Origin: Azadirachta indica
Lineage: Eukaryota; Streptophyta; Magnoliopsida; Sapindales; Meliaceae
DNA length: 64,000 nt
Direction: 5' to 3'
Assembly (NCBI GenBank): GCA_022749755.1
Contig: CM040441.1
Location: 11,843,475 to 11,907,474, forward strand
Position 1 is the first letter of the stretch. Every line of letters begins with the position of its first letter. The position numbers and the translations under genes were made by a program. The notes under the pieces are model-generated. The model did not search any database, was not told the origin of the DNA, and saw only the letters and a program-made list of their open reading frames with translations. Positions 50,129-64,000 of the stretch are shown one piece after another.

Positions 50129-51767
50129 GCTGAATGTTCCTGTAGTTCAACGATATCACATATTACACTCCACTTTCAAAAGCATTTTCAATAAACAATC
50201 AAGAAAAAGAGAAGCAGTTCATAAACAAAACCTTGTGTTTTTCTATTTGTTCAGAACACGTACGATCAGTTATATGTCTGAAACTGAACACCCGTGTCGG
50301 CAGTCTGATGTCAAAGGCCGGAATCTGACGTCACCTGCGCAAACGCAACTGGTAGTTGAACAGGAATAGGAATAAGCTTCGTATCGCTTATACTCCATTG
50401 TTTGTTGTCTTCAAATTGCAAAAGTTTTTAAGTGCATCTGCGTAATGTATAGCTTTACAACTATTGTAAGTTGACGGATACGATTACCATAATGCCCTAC
50501 CGTTGACCGCCGAAAAACGCAATAATATGGGTATTTTTGACAATTTTCATACCCGAGCCCATTAAAAGCAAACGTCATGCCCATTAACTTAGGACAGTTT
50601 TTTAATATAAGAATATTAGAAATTTAGAGTGCAAATTGGAATAAAATAATTAAGTCGGTCAAAAACAAATTAATTTTACAAATTAATGGTAATTGATTAA
50701 ATTAGTTCTGTGGGTGAAATTGGATGCGAATAAAAAAGTATATCTGACGGGAGTTGTTAATTAAGAATATGATTGCGAGGGTTTATTGAATTAAAAATAA
50801 GGTGGTTAGGTGTCTAATGATGATTTAAGTTTCCCAAACCGAATTTATCATTAGATTTTCTATTGAGAGGATAGGATATCTTTTTCTGCCTTTAATAAAA
50901 GCGTGCATACACGTGGCTAAGACTAAGCCACTAGATTGCTCGACCACGGATTGTGTAGGTCAAAAGAAAGCAGATGATTGTTACCCTTTTAAGAGTAGAA
51001 AATGGGTTCACGGGAATACTTTAGATTTTGTACAGAGATAAAGTGGCTGTTGTGTTAGTTGAAGTAGATGAGAAAATAATTTGTGTTGCCATTTATTATT
51101 ATTATTGCTAGTGTGTTCGAAGCTCTATAATTCATAATGATTGGACAACTGGAGAAGATTTTTCTTTCATACAAAGGGGAAAGAAAATGGTGGGACAGGA
51201 GTTTATACGTTAATGTGTGGTCTCATGCAATTCGCAGAAGATTCTGGCTTTTTTTTAATTTAATTTTCTTAATAATATGTTGATTTAAGGTGGAGGTGTT
51301 TCAGAGTGGCTGTTGTAATCAGTAGACATTCAAATCGTTGACTAATTTCTGTCCCTTTGAGACTCGAGTTTATAGCAGCAAAAGGTCTAAAGGCTTAACC
51401 CCAGATTTAAAAAATCTTTGGCTGATGGTAAATACTTGAGCAATTAAGCAAATAATATAAAAATATGGCAATGATATGACAAATCTTTAATTGAGAGGGA
51501 AGGTAATTTATAAATATCTTCATGTGTTAAAAAAGAAAAATAAAAAAAATAAAACTAAAAAAGAGTATAGTATAATTTAATATATTATTATCATGAATTT
51601 TTATACAATGAACCGTCCAAAAATAGTTCATCAGGGGCGAGCGTAAATAGGGCCTGCTCCCTTTTGTCTACATTTCTGTATGCGCGTGTTTGTTGGGGAA
51701 GTTTCTGTGCGTATTTTGAAAAGCAAAAGTAAAAAGGAAACGAAATTTCCACAAATTGCTTCTAAGC
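50129..51767. other. Promoter of the PP2C gene and 3' flank of PLD zeta 1
   Basis: Both neighbouring genes are on the minus strand, so this holds the PP2C promoter (50129 to about 51000) and the 3' UTR of PLD zeta 1 (about 51600-51767). It includes a perfect TGACGTCA palindrome. The rest is AT-rich without a recognised feature. Confidence 0.55.
50326..50333. promoter_or_regulatory. TGACGTCA bZIP (C-box/TGA) site
   Basis: A perfect 8-base palindrome about 200 bases upstream of the PP2C start codon. Close by on the 5' side are TGATGTCA (50307-50314) and CCGTGTCGG (50292-50300). TGACGTCA binds TGA and other bZIP factors, which would fit a stress-regulated phosphatase; the role here is inferred. 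Confidence 0.4.
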
Positions 51768-54700
51768 TTAGTAAAAAACTTGAGATGCATAATATTCGCT
51801 CTCGTTAAACACAGGTCTCAAATCTTCTTTGCACATAAAATCCAATGGAAAAGAAACAAGATGTCCACGCACTGCCTGTAATCTCTCCATGGGATCAGTC
51901 TTTTTGAGATCTCCATTTTGATAAAATTCTAAATTTTGCGGAGCTATTCCTAAGTCTATGGTAGTATGGCCGAGTTTCTCCTTCCAAAAAGCCATGCTTT
52001 GTCTAATTGCAGCTCTGCGTGTAACAATATTTCAAGAAGATGATGTGTTAGCACAATGTAAAAAGATGGGTGAAATGAATTATAGAACACATCGTGGTGA
52101 AAGAAGTACCTGCTATGTATAAGATCATTGGGTACACAAGAAAAGACATCCTGGTAGATTGTGGTGTTTGTCTGTCAAATGTGTATGTCATTAGTTGGAC
52201 AGAAAACTCATGCGAAGGACGAGTGAGAAAATACGTTCTGCACTATTCTTACCCGTGCTGTTGCAACCCATATATCTTTGTAAGTTGAATCAATTACTGG
52301 GTCAATTATTTGATTCACCTGAGGGGAAAAAGTGGTAAGAATACGGAATCATCCTCGTAACATGAGATGCTTTTCACTAATATTAGGTTTTCATATACTG
52401 CTTTGTTACATAGAGGGAGATTCTCTCTTGATTTTTGAGCTAGTGCCCCATTATCTCCTCTATATTTTCTTTAATATTCCATCCACCTTTTAAGTTTCAA
52501 TTTTCCCTTTTAATATTTCAAATATTTTCGATTTTACTATTTGTACTTGAAATATAAACAAATTGAACCTAAGGGCAAAACCGGAAAAAAAAAATCAGGG
52601 GGTGATCAGGTATTATAAAAAATATAGGGAATAATGGAGTATTGACTCAAAAATTAGAGGGTAATGGGCATTCTCCCAAGCTTAGAAGTACGAAGTTGTG
52701 GGAAAGGTAAATGGCAAAGTTACTAACCTCTCTTGGGCGTAGACCAAGATGTTCAGACCAAAGTGAGAGGCGGAGACTCAAAGAAAACTTTCCAGCCTTC
52801 CATGGTTTTCCTCCCATAGAGGAATCTACTAATTCTTTGTCTTCGATTAATACTCCAATCTGAAATAATATTCCATTTCATCAAGAATTGGAGTGATGAA
52901 GATATGATAGAGGACATGAACGTCACATCATGAAAAGGCATACTTAGGTACTAGCAATTAGAATATTAAATACAGTTGGGAGAATATAGGCAAGGAAGTG
53001 TGTGGTATAACAAAATTATAAGCTGACATCTTAAATGGCTCCAAGGCCTTCGTTTTAAGCATAGATAATTTATAACTAAAATTTCAGCTATAATCTACAA
53101 ATTGACCTCTGTCCATCAACATCATTTAAGTGGCATGAAGTACACTGCCGAATGCTAAATTTTCCTCATAGTTTGCTTGGTTATGACATCAAAGCATATT
53201 CAACCTTTATTTTTAAGAATTTTGACAACCAGATTTTCCATAATTGATAAACATGTCTGCATTTCTGGTAAGTGCTCACATTGAAACAGGCATCAACATT
53301 TCCTAAACAGAGTAGCATATCAGCCTCAAGGTTTGAAACTTGAAATTGCCCACCTACGAACAAATAATCTAGAATAAAATGATACCTCAGAATCTCTGGA
53401 ACCAAGTAAACTCCTGTCATTGATATTAGCTGATCCAATCAATGCTACACAGTCATCAATTATCATAACCTTACTATGCACATACACCTGCAAAAAGGTA
53501 AGAAAACAACATGAAGTCTCATATACTCGTGCTACATCCTAACCTTATAAAAATAAGATATTTAAGACATTGTAGATTGCAGTGAAGAAGTACCACTGAC
53601 ATTTATATTTCAGGATTATAAATGAAAACAGATGCATTTTCAGTGTGATTAATGATAACAGATGCATTTATATTTCATTATGATTAATGTTAACAGATGC
53701 AAATAAGTAGTTGTATCCGCAAAAGACAATACCTGACTGGTAGCCACCGGTCCAACCTCAGAAAGTCTACCATAAGCCCTAAGACCATAGAAAGAAATGT
53801 AATCATGAGTTCTGGGACCAAGAAGACCATAAAGATTATGCAATATTGAATTCTGTCCTCTACAAATGGTTCGATACTGCCAGTGCATTATGGCTCTCAC
53901 AGATGCTGCGCCGCCATCATCAACTCCGCCCTGTAAAGCTAAGGACTAAATATAAGCATATTCATAATCAGCAATTCTAATTTCACAATAATCATGCGAG
54001 GATTAGAACCTGAAAACCTGGCAGCAGCGGGATTACAATAATAACCCTAAAGCACTTCTTATCATTGTACGCTCGCATAATGCGCTGGTATAATGCTTCC
54101 AAAACACGATTCTGTATGATTTCATCTCCAGAAAGACCTGATATGAAAAACTGATTCTGCAAAAGGTTCCCCTAAGCAAGTCAGGATAACAAACCACGTA
54201 ATGGGAGTTTTGCAATTCGTTGGAAATTAAGCAGAATATGCTCGTCAGTAATTCACTGACATGCACAACAATGGGTTACTTTCACCAAAGCTTGCAATCA
54301 AGTGGTATAATGAACTCTGAAGTAGAATATTAAAAAGCTCAGTACATACCTCTATATAAATGAAGTGTTCTGCCTTTTCAATAAGTGAACAATAAGCACA
54401 ATGAATGCTGTCCTCAATTTGGCTTGTTCCAGCAGACCATTGACTGACACTCCTTATAATCTGAAAATAAGAGGCAATTTAATAATGGCAGAAGGTATGT
54501 CTTATTTCATACCCAAATTGGGTAAAAGAACAGTAAATACGGCGACTGACAAACATGAAAGACAATGTTGGAGTCAAATATAGACCAATCAAAAGAGGAC
54601 ATCGCTTTCAAGTAAAATATACCCGCCTTATTGTGTGTGATTAATAATTACTGATCCTCAAGCACAAACGAATTTTGTGAATGACAAGAGTTTGATCTCT

Positions 54701-57700
54701 GACAAAAATGTCAAGACCTTAATATAATCAACGGCTTGAAATTTGTTTTTGAAAATGAAAAGGCAGTAAATACAAGAACCACTTTCAGAGTAAACCATTT
54801 AACTTGAAACTCAGAATAAAAATATTCTTGCATAGCTCAAGTCGTGGAGAAAATTAGGCAAATGGTCAATATCACATATGGTGATCCCATGGGGAAAGAA
54901 AAACCACAAAACTCTGACAAGGGTGTGGAGGCCTGCTCCGGAGAGGATATGGCTGGTGGGAAGGACATGACAACAAACTGGACTATGATGTGAAATTGAT
55001 TATAACTTGTACACATTTGCCACACCAGAATCAAAGCAGGTCTTAACAGAGGTATCCATCCTTAATAGAAAAGACAAAAGTTCACATCCTAAATTCAAAT
55101 AGGCAGGTAAATGTTAGAAAATGTATAGACTAATATGAGATTTATATCCCTAGTGATTTTAGAGTATACATCTTTTAAGTTTGGTCAATTTCAGGTTTCA
55201 GATGCTGTTATCTGTGCATAGAGAAAATTTTGTAGTTGACATTGGTTCTTTCAATAATATGGGGAGAAAAAGTACCCGACATAAAAAACTCAAAAGTAAC
55301 CATAAAGATAAATAAGAGAAGGTCATTGACATTATCAGAAACCTCAGGATACACTGGATATATCTGGCCAAGAATGAAAAAGTTTCAAAGGTCTACATGC
55401 ATAACAGACCTGACAGCGGCATGAAGCACGTGGACCAACTTGTCCACTTTCATCTGGGGACCCCATTTGATCACCACGTTCTTGTGTCTCCCACCACTCT
55501 GTATCTGAGGTTTTAGTGACAGGCAGTGTCATTACATCTGAAGATATTTTAGGATGATGATGCAAGGAGTCATGCTCATCTACAAATCCTTTCATAGGTG
55601 TATCTGTAACTGCTGGTTCAATTTTGGCCTTTGGGTAACGAAATGAAACACTTTTGGTAGTGGTAGGGTCCAACCCATTGGATTTCATGTCTCCGTTGGA
55701 ACCATCCAGCCCCTCAGGCTCTTGAGGCAGGAGAAGTGGAATATCTTGTAATGATGACCTAGAGGAAAAGGAATCCTGTCTTTTGATGCCTTTAGAATTG
55801 TCTTCAATATTCTTACTTTCAACCTCCACTTCTCTGCTTTGGCCCAAGTAATGTGGGATAACCATCTGGTGTTGAGGCATAAGCAGTGGAATAGTTTCCT
55901 CATATGGTGCTTTATTCCTCTGAAAAATTGCATACCCACGTTAAAATTCCACAATTACAATTAATTCTACTAGAGGACCATATGAATTGAAACAAAACAT
56001 GGACCTTAGCAAAATTCCAGCGCTGAACAAAGTGCCTTGCCACATCACGACAAGGTGGTCCCCAGAGGGCACAATGAACATCATGCCAAGGCATTCGAGG
56101 ATATTTTCCACGATCCAATTCATCTTTCATTGTATCTTCCCATGAATTTGGTTCAGATTCCCTGAAGAATTGAAAAGAAAGTTCATTAGATAAATCAAGT
56201 AAACCTCATCCCAGATTCCAACCAACTTGATTGGAAGCCAGACTAATTAGGATTATCGGCACCTTTTAAAACCTTCAAAACCATAACAACTCTAGAAAAA
56301 AAGTATTTCGCAAACTAGAAATTCTACCCAAATATAACTTCAAGCCTTCCAACCGCTAGTTATCAGATAGAGGCAAGGTTGCACTGCCTATATGTAACTA
56401 ATAATACATGAAAAACAAAACCCAAATTAACGCCTGGTTCACTTTGACTAAGCAAGTAGTACAATAAGCTATATCCCACACTTCATCATCTTCATCTTAA
56501 TATACTACCAGGATCAACTCAATTAATTAAACAGTACAAGTTTAAGGGGAATCACATAGACCAGAGCCTTAATGTTTTATCATCAATCTTCCAACGAATG
56601 TCAGAAAATATTTTTAAGGTAGGATCATCACACAGGATAAATGTACCTTGCATTATAGTAGTCCTTTCCAGGCCAAATCAGCGGAGGATTATCACCCACT
56701 TTGTGCTCAAATGTGTCATAGCGACCAAAGCATAAGTCAAGACCTCCGATGAAGCAAATCTGATAATCAATAATGACAAGTTTTTCATGGTGGGACCTAT
56801 ACACGATCAAACATAGATCTCAGAAAAAATCCAATATAATGCTTGTAAATAATATATATATTTAACATCTTCAAATGCTCTATTACATTTTCAGATATCC
56901 ATACCATAGATAAACACCAGTAGAGAAGTGATCAGGATAACGAAGTACCCTCACGTTCTCATGAATGCTAAGGAGCTTTCTCTTGCTATACACGCTGTTA
57001 ATTTTCAGAGCAAGAGCAACCTCTTTGTACAGAAGGATATAAATCTGCAATTGTAAGGATACATTAATTACTATCACTTGAATAAAATGCAAATTTTGGC
57101 AATATGATCAAGCAAAAATGTGAAATCAAGTTGAAACATCAAAAGTTTGCAACCAGATGGAACAAATATTAAAAAACATAAACTTATTTAGAAAAATATG
57201 ACCAGTATATATAATCTAACATAAGCACAGAATGCAGATGGTTGCAATTAACAGAAATCCTATGCAACAAATTACATCAACAGAAATCGTATGGAACAAA
57301 TTACCTCCTACATTATTTATGAGTCAAAATGATGCTTTAATGCTAGTTGTAACTCCAATCATTTATGGCAGTTAGATTCTAATTCAAGCACGAAATAAGA
57401 TAGACATTTCAAAGCAATGCAGTTGATGCCAAGTTGATTAATATGAAAACACATGCAGAAAGTACATTTGCATGTGTTAATATGACAAGATAACATAACC
57501 TATGGTTGTCCTACAATCAGCAGGCTAGAAGTTCATCTGTGATTGAGTCACTTGAAACTCAGAGACATGGGAGAAAAAAGCTTCCACACAAGTCCTAAGC
57601 AGAAACTATACTCAAACAAGGGCACAAACAGTGCTCCAAAATTCCTCCAAAAGGTTCATCCTCATGGCAAAATCAATAGAATAATGCATCTGATGGAGTA

Positions 57701-60700
57701 AGGGATTTGTTTAAACAGAAATGATTAACCACTCATCATGACACCACACAGATTATGTATCAGACTGATTATAGAACAATAATAGTGAAAATAGTAGTGT
57801 CTTAATCTGGATGTAGAAATAATAACATGAAAAAACTATCTGAAACACATACCTGAACCCCTTGTTTTGCTTTGGCGTCCAGCAAAGCATCAAGACGTGA
57901 AGAAGTATGAACATGAAAAGGACGCCGCATATACAGTTCTGGGCATAGCCACCAGCCAGAAATAAATATCTGCATAAAACTTCCAATCATCTAACCAGAT
58001 ATTTTAAGCCAAAAGAATTTAATGTCCACCACAGTAGTTCAGTGCCATAGAAATCGTGCAGGGACTGACCTCTGACTTAGCATCCTCAATTGCTGAAGCA
58101 ATAGCTTCAAAGGCTGCCCTACCATCTACAAACCACTGGGCCTGACTTCCATCATCAGTCAAGCCCCTTGGAGGAGCAAAAGAACCAAAGCGATGAGGAT
58201 GACACCAACCCTCAGGCGGCCTAAGTCCAGCATCATTAATTGCAGCAACCCAATCTTTAACTTTAGCACCACTTTTTGTTCGTAACCTTATGCTCCGATT
58301 TCCACAAGTCACCTTTTGAAGTTTCCAATTACTCATTAGAGAGTCAATTTTTCTGGAACCGTTCATCAGATATACAATTTCACCAGCCAATCAATTATAT
58401 CATCATTTGAATAAATAGGGTTTAAGTTCATCAGAATTTATATCATATCTTTTATGCTTTTATTTAAAGGAATCCTAAAGACTTTTGATTGTTATAATAT
58501 AAAGAGTCAATTGCAGTTGCATATTTGTTACCTAAAACTGCTGTCCAGTGAATTGTTAATCACATAATTCACTGGGTAGGGCACCAAACTAATGTGCGGA
58601 CCACGAATCCATGACTTCAAAATGGGTGTCAACCTCAGCATTGATATAAGGAAATGCTCATACAAATCGAAATGAAAAACTAAGGAGACCTAAATCTACT
58701 GAACTCAACTAGGACTAAATTTAAAAGTAGTTGGGAAAGTATGAAGCCTTATAACAACGAAAATTTCTCCTCAATTGCTTCATTTTGTGTTTTTCCTGGC
58801 AATTTCTTGGTACTTAGTAGACCGATTTTATGAAGGAATTATAACAACCAAAATTTCACCTCAGTTCCTTTGCAAAGTGTTTCCCTTTTCCCCAGCCAAA
58901 CTTCTGCTTACCTTAAAAGCATGGCGCAAAGGATTATGTTCCTTTACTTCTGTAGCTAATGATACTCGACCATCACCATTCCCATCTGAGGCTGGGAGTA
59001 CATCAAAGACAATTATATCCAAAGGCTTTGTATCAAAAGGATCTGCCAGTAAGGCCAAGAATCCAGGTTTCAGTACGGCCCACACCTGCACAGAAAGAAA
59101 AGGGAACAATGACAAACATGGGAGAACTAAGAAAGCTAAAAGTAAGCTTATTCAAAAAAGATGATTGAGCACAATACAGATTATGCTCCACGCTGCAAAG
59201 TTATAATGCTTATGTATACTATCTCATTGTGCATAATGCTGAGTGAACATGCATTGTAATAGCAAAAAGAGAAACACAATGAATGAGACAAAATAAAATA
59301 AATTTCTTAACTATATAATGGAATCTCAATAACTTCAAGGATGATTGCCCTACCTTTTGCCAATTGTCATTACAACAATTAAACCAGGGACAGCCACAGC
59401 ATTTTCTTGAATCGTCATTCCCTGGAATCTTTGGTAGATGCTTCACCATTACATAATCTTCTTTCAACTTGGGGCCATACTCTGGCAAAAAAGACAGTTT
59501 TGAAACCTCCAAAAACTTGCAAACCTACAATATGACATTGCTCATGGTGAAAAACGGGCACTATAGATAGTACAATACAGAAGCAAGTACCCAAAAAAAA
59601 AATTATGGCCACTTTTAAAATGCACTAAAGGTTACTAACAACAATATTCAAGCCACTCAAGTTTAAGAACTGGCCTGAGATCCTTTAGGGTCATTGCCAA
59701 TACTCTATTCAAAGAGATGTATGATAGGTAAGATGAAAAATTACATGCATTTCATCAATGCATAACATGACACAAAAAGTCATTGCCCAAAGATGAATCA
59801 TTGAGTAAAAGACGATTGAAAAATTGTAAAGACATAAGCGAGCAGAAAATAGATTAATGTACAAGCAAAATTATAATCATTAACAAGAATTTCAAACAGT
59901 ACCATTGTAGATTATGACAGAATGCCAAACATACCTCTCGAGAATTAATGATATCCATGTTTCCCAAAAAGTGATTCAAATATTGTTGCATAGCAACTTT
60001 TGCTCTGTCTGACATTGAATGCTGTCTTCCTAAAGCCGGCCGAATAACTGGCAGAGCAGCGCTTGATGGAACATCTCTGAACCAAAAACCCCACTTGTAA
60101 CTTTAACAATTCTTAAAGAAAAGGCCATGGTTACATTAAACGTCCATCGTAACAGTTGGAGGCAGTCACCTGTGCTTTGCAACTTCATCATGATGAACAG
60201 AGACAGCATCATCATCACCATCATCATCATCTTGCACAACTGCCATGTGATCTCCTATTCCTAGATTTTGAAGCCATTCTTTAACCTTTAATATAATATT
60301 CCAATGAGAAATTACATCAAACCCCTAACCTTCCCAAACAAAATAAACTGACAACTTCACATAAAAGTTCATACATGTAAGCAGCAACTGAATAGAAAGT
60401 AGACCACTGCATTCACACATACCTGCTCTTGCTTCTCATGAATTTCCTCAATAAATGCACGCTTCTTCAATGCAAAGTGTAAATAAAACACTTGTGTAGC
60501 TTTCTTCACAAGCTTCCATTTGAACTGGAGAAAGGAAACAAAAAGCATTGAAATTAACATCATGTTATTAGTAGATGAAGAGACCAAATGGCATTTTTCC
60601 TTAGCTTGATAGATTCATAGAATGAAAAAGGGAGAAAACAGAAAAGTTGAAGAAAATGCATATTTCATTTTATCCTGATCCTGTCAAGCCTAGGAAAAAG

Positions 60701-61795
60701 GAAAGCAAGAAGTAAGGAATGCAATGTCCACTTCATCCTCATTTTCCACTCCTCACAAATTGAGGAGAAAAACAAACCAAAAAGCAACGAGAGTTACAAA
60801 CGATGCAACAAATTTACATGTCTGCTCTCATGCCTCCAATTATAATCCATCCTTTCAAACAGGGTGCTTAATAACAACACAACCGTTAGAAACATTAGAA
60901 AACAAAAACAGAACTTCCTGAAAGGAAAACAAAGGGACAAGTGTTAACCTATATTAGTAATACCAACTATTGTTACATTTAGGAATGCATTTAACAACAT
61001 CAGAAGCTCTTTTTATAAGTTGTAAAGTTTGTCTGAGATAGACCAAAAAGTAAAAATCACTTAATAGTTGCTCTCTAGGAATCACCTTCCAGATCAGAAA
61101 ACCTCTTGAACCACTTTCTAAATAAGCACTTTCAACAACTTATTACTCTTAATTTAAACAGTATCTTACTACTGAATTCAAAAGCTAGTCCGACAGTTTG
61201 ACCACTTGCCAATATGATAAGTGCAAGCAATGCAGCATAGTTCAAAAATCCGTTTGCTTTTAACTTAAACAGTATCTTACTACTGAATTCAAAAGCTAAT
61301 CCGACAGTTTGACCATTCGCCAATACAATAAGTGCAAGCAATGCAGCATATTTCAAAAATCCGTTCGCTTTTCTCTTTCCACATTTTCTCAACATCCAAA
61401 CAACCATAATTCGAATTCAATTCAGCTTAAATTCTACAGCCATCATCGCCAACAATTATACTGAATAAATTACATAATCGATCTCAATTCATAATTCGTT
61501 TACATTTGAAAAAGTCGCAGATTAAGAAACAAAAATAATGAATAGAAGATCATGCCTGTTTGTATTGAATTTCGATGGTGTAAGATAAAAGCATGGGGCT
61601 GATATCGCCAGCGTCGGGTCTAGAAACGAAGATGATGGTAGACTTAGGCAACTCGTCGAAAATCCGAGTCGACTCAGGCTCGGGACCCGAACCAAACGAC
61701 GTGAAGAACGACGACACCATGGTCGACGACGTCGTTTCTGGTTGCATTTGCACGTACCGGGGCCCACCCCCGTGCATCAACTGCTCCGATGCCAT
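51768..61795 (-). CDS. PLDP1: Phospholipase D zeta 1 (PX-PH type)
   Basis: Calcium-independent PX/PH-type phospholipase D, hydrolysing phosphatidylcholine to phosphatidic acid in membrane traffic, auxin response and phosphate starvation (family knowledge). Twenty exons: 61795-61556, 60524-60423, 60285-60170, 60076-59935, 59524-59354, 59085-58912, 58312-58070, 57969-57853, 57044-56905, 56796-56647, 56161-56005, 55919-55410, 54460-54350, 54156-54010, 53930-53733, 53487-53386, 52859-52728, 52318-52253, 52171-52110 and 52014-51768. They join to 1,109 codons (1,108 residues), as expected for the family. The PX domain covers about residues 50-190, followed by a Cys-rich patch ([11 protein letters not shown]) and a PH domain to about 345. 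HKD1 has His485, Lys487 and Asp492; HKD2 has His910, Lys912 and Asp917. There is no C2 domain. Intron 1 begins with GC, not GT. The start at 61795 (MASEQLM) matches the family rather than the in-frame ATG at 61888. Confidence 0.95.
61150..61371. repeat. 111-base tandem duplication in PLD zeta 1 intron 1
   Basis: Two direct copies with period 111 (37 x 3), about 93 percent alike by eye, each containing CAGTATCTTACTACTGAATT and AGTGCAAGCAATGCAGCATA. Because the period is a multiple of three, the minus-strand frame 61407-61132 stays open through both and would encode two 37-residue hydrophobic repeats. No splice sites join it to PLD exons, and it is most likely intronic. Confidence 0.8.
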
Positions 61796-63327
61796 TTCTC
61801 GCTCTGGTTTTCGTTCGTTTTCAATTACCTCCGACAGCAATCTCCCTGTTTTGATCCAAAATATAAAAATATAGATTTGAATCAACAATTGATCTGGTTA
61901 AAAGAAAAAATGACGGAATGGTTTGTGGGGTCGTTTAGGATTAAAATTAAAAAATAAAAACACAAAAAGAAAAAAGAGATTTGTTAGGGAGAGTCGTGGA
62001 TTGGTTTGCTTGTGGAAGCAAGTGTTAACCACTACAAGGGTGTTAAATTTGGAATTATTTACGCCTTCATTTTAATGGGTTTTTGGATAGTCCGGAATAA
62101 AGAATATTAAGAAGTGGAGCGTATTAATATAAAAGATTACTATTTAAATTGCTTTTAAAATTATTGGGATTTGCTTCGGAGGCAAAATCAATCAGGTGTT
62201 CTTAATATATATATATATATATGTTTCTATTGGACTTGACCAAAGAATGGCCAAATCTTTTCCTGGTTGGTTTATTTTGTCAATTTAGTGGAAATCTACC
62301 CGTTTTATATAGCTGTTAAGGAGTTTAACCGAAATCCAACTATTTATCCATTAAAAAATGGACTGCACTTTTGGTATTTTTCAGGCCAATCACATGCTTG
62401 AAACTGTGGCTAGGGCTCAGAGAATGATATTCTAATTTGAGAGCTTAAATTTGTTGTTTTTTTTTTTTTTAATATTACAGAACACATACGCAACTTGAAG
62501 TTGCGAAACTTGGTCAGATACATGCACAAATTAAAATTACACATTTAATATACACATCGTAGTAACTACACCCAATGTGAAGCAAAATTTGTCACTATAA
62601 AAATGTGAACACCCGTTTAATATACAGAGTAAATACTTAATAGAAGGCTTAAATTTGACTTGAATCACAAGTATTACCTAATCCATTATGCATCTACTCC
62701 TCGGTAAAAAATTAGCCGTCGCACACAACTCGGGTGATTTTCGTTTTCTTGGAAAACACACGATGGAGGCAGGAGCTTAACACGATTAGCAGCTTGCGTG
62801 CAGCTTTGGAATTCTTAACTACATGCTACGCCCATGGTATTGCATGAAAATATCCACAAGCATTTCTTGCAACGTAAATCTACCGGCTGTTCAAACTAGA
62901 GAAACCAAGCCACATATTTCAGATGGAATAGACATCTTTAATCATGAAGAACAGAAACACATCAATAAGCATTTCCAAAAATGTAAATCCACGATGTTGT
63001 AGAAACTAGAGAAACAGAACAACATATTTCAAATGGTAGTAGAAATCAGTTAACCAGGAAGACTCGTCTCCGAAATAAGTGAACTAAGGGAAACACGCAA
63101 ACATAATGAAAAACCAACTGATAAAGTGAACATACGCATCATTCAACATATAACAAGAGAAATTACAATTCATATTGTTCCAAAATTCCAGGCTTTTATA
63201 AATAAAAAATTTGCCATTAAACAGAAAACAAAATAAACTCAGGAAACAAACTCCTACTGCTTAGAAACCAAAACATTAATATATATGGGGTTATCCATCT
63301 TCAGTCTCCATCACCAGTGTTCTGCAA
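61796..63327. other. PLD zeta 1 promoter and 3' flank of RPL19
   Basis: 61796 to about 62100 is the 5' UTR and promoter of PLD zeta 1; an upstream in-frame ATG at 61888 lies in the likely leader. An (AT)n run occurs at about 62205-62221 and a poly-T at 62458-62471. About 63100-63327 is the RPL19 3' UTR. No gene was recognised between them. Confidence 0.55.

Positions 63328-64000
<673 letters not shown>

Noticed and set aside
49911..50369. 152-codon plus-strand frame opposite the PP2C first exon
   Set aside because: It lies antisense over a clearly conserved PP2C exon and runs into its promoter; a shadow of the real gene.
61796..61888. Upstream in-frame ATG for PLD zeta 1 at 61888
   Set aside because: The extra residues are hydrophobic and AT-derived, while MASEQLM at 61795 is the conserved family start.

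Overview
This is nuclear DNA of a flowering plant (eudicot). Genes are split by many short GT-AG introns, intergenic DNA is very AT-rich, and the proteins are plant-specific. Five of the genes, TOPLESS-related 2 (TPR2), APUM24, a clade-E PP2C (EGR3-like), PLD zeta 1 and RPL19, follow the order I recall for Arabidopsis chromosome 3 around At3g16780-At3g16830. A rosid is likely; a Sapindales such as Citrus would fit, but the sequence alone does not prove the species. No bacterial, organellar or viral genes were seen.

Layout. 1-3316 (minus): 5' part of a TPR2-like corepressor gene, running off the left edge. 3317-7290: AT-rich divergent spacer with a cluster of ACGT-core sites. 7291-12307 (plus): APUM24-type Puf ribosome-biogenesis factor, 17 exons. 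12789-14487 (minus): small J-domain protein, convergent with APUM24. About 14.7-21.9 kb: three tandem copies of a 1.5-3.5 kb non-coding unit carrying TGGGCCCA palindromes. 22753-26766 (plus): plant class-3 lipase of the diacylglycerol-lipase type. 28403-44385 (minus): tandem array of five apparently complete eight-exon genes plus one exon-1 relic, encoding about 250-residue proteins with a probable gamma-glutamylcyclotransferase-like (AIG2-like) fold. About 44.4-48.7 kb: gene-free AT-rich DNA with two inverted-repeat elements. 48719-50128 (minus): EGR-type PP2C. 51768-61795 (minus): PLD zeta 1, 20 coding exons with PX, PH and two HKD motifs. 63328 to the right edge (minus): ribosomal protein L19e.

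The window looks like an ancient conserved gene neighbourhood (TPR2-APUM24 ... PP2C-PLD-RPL19) split by about 32 kb that holds the J-protein, the lipase and the expanding GGCT-like array. The array is the most interesting part. Exon sizes are identical in nearly all copies, one copy has lost its ancestral start codon but keeps an open upstream frame resembling a transit peptide, and one copy is reduced to half an exon. Splice sites were placed by eye from GT/AG, reading-frame continuity and family conservation; nothing was checked against transcripts or databases.
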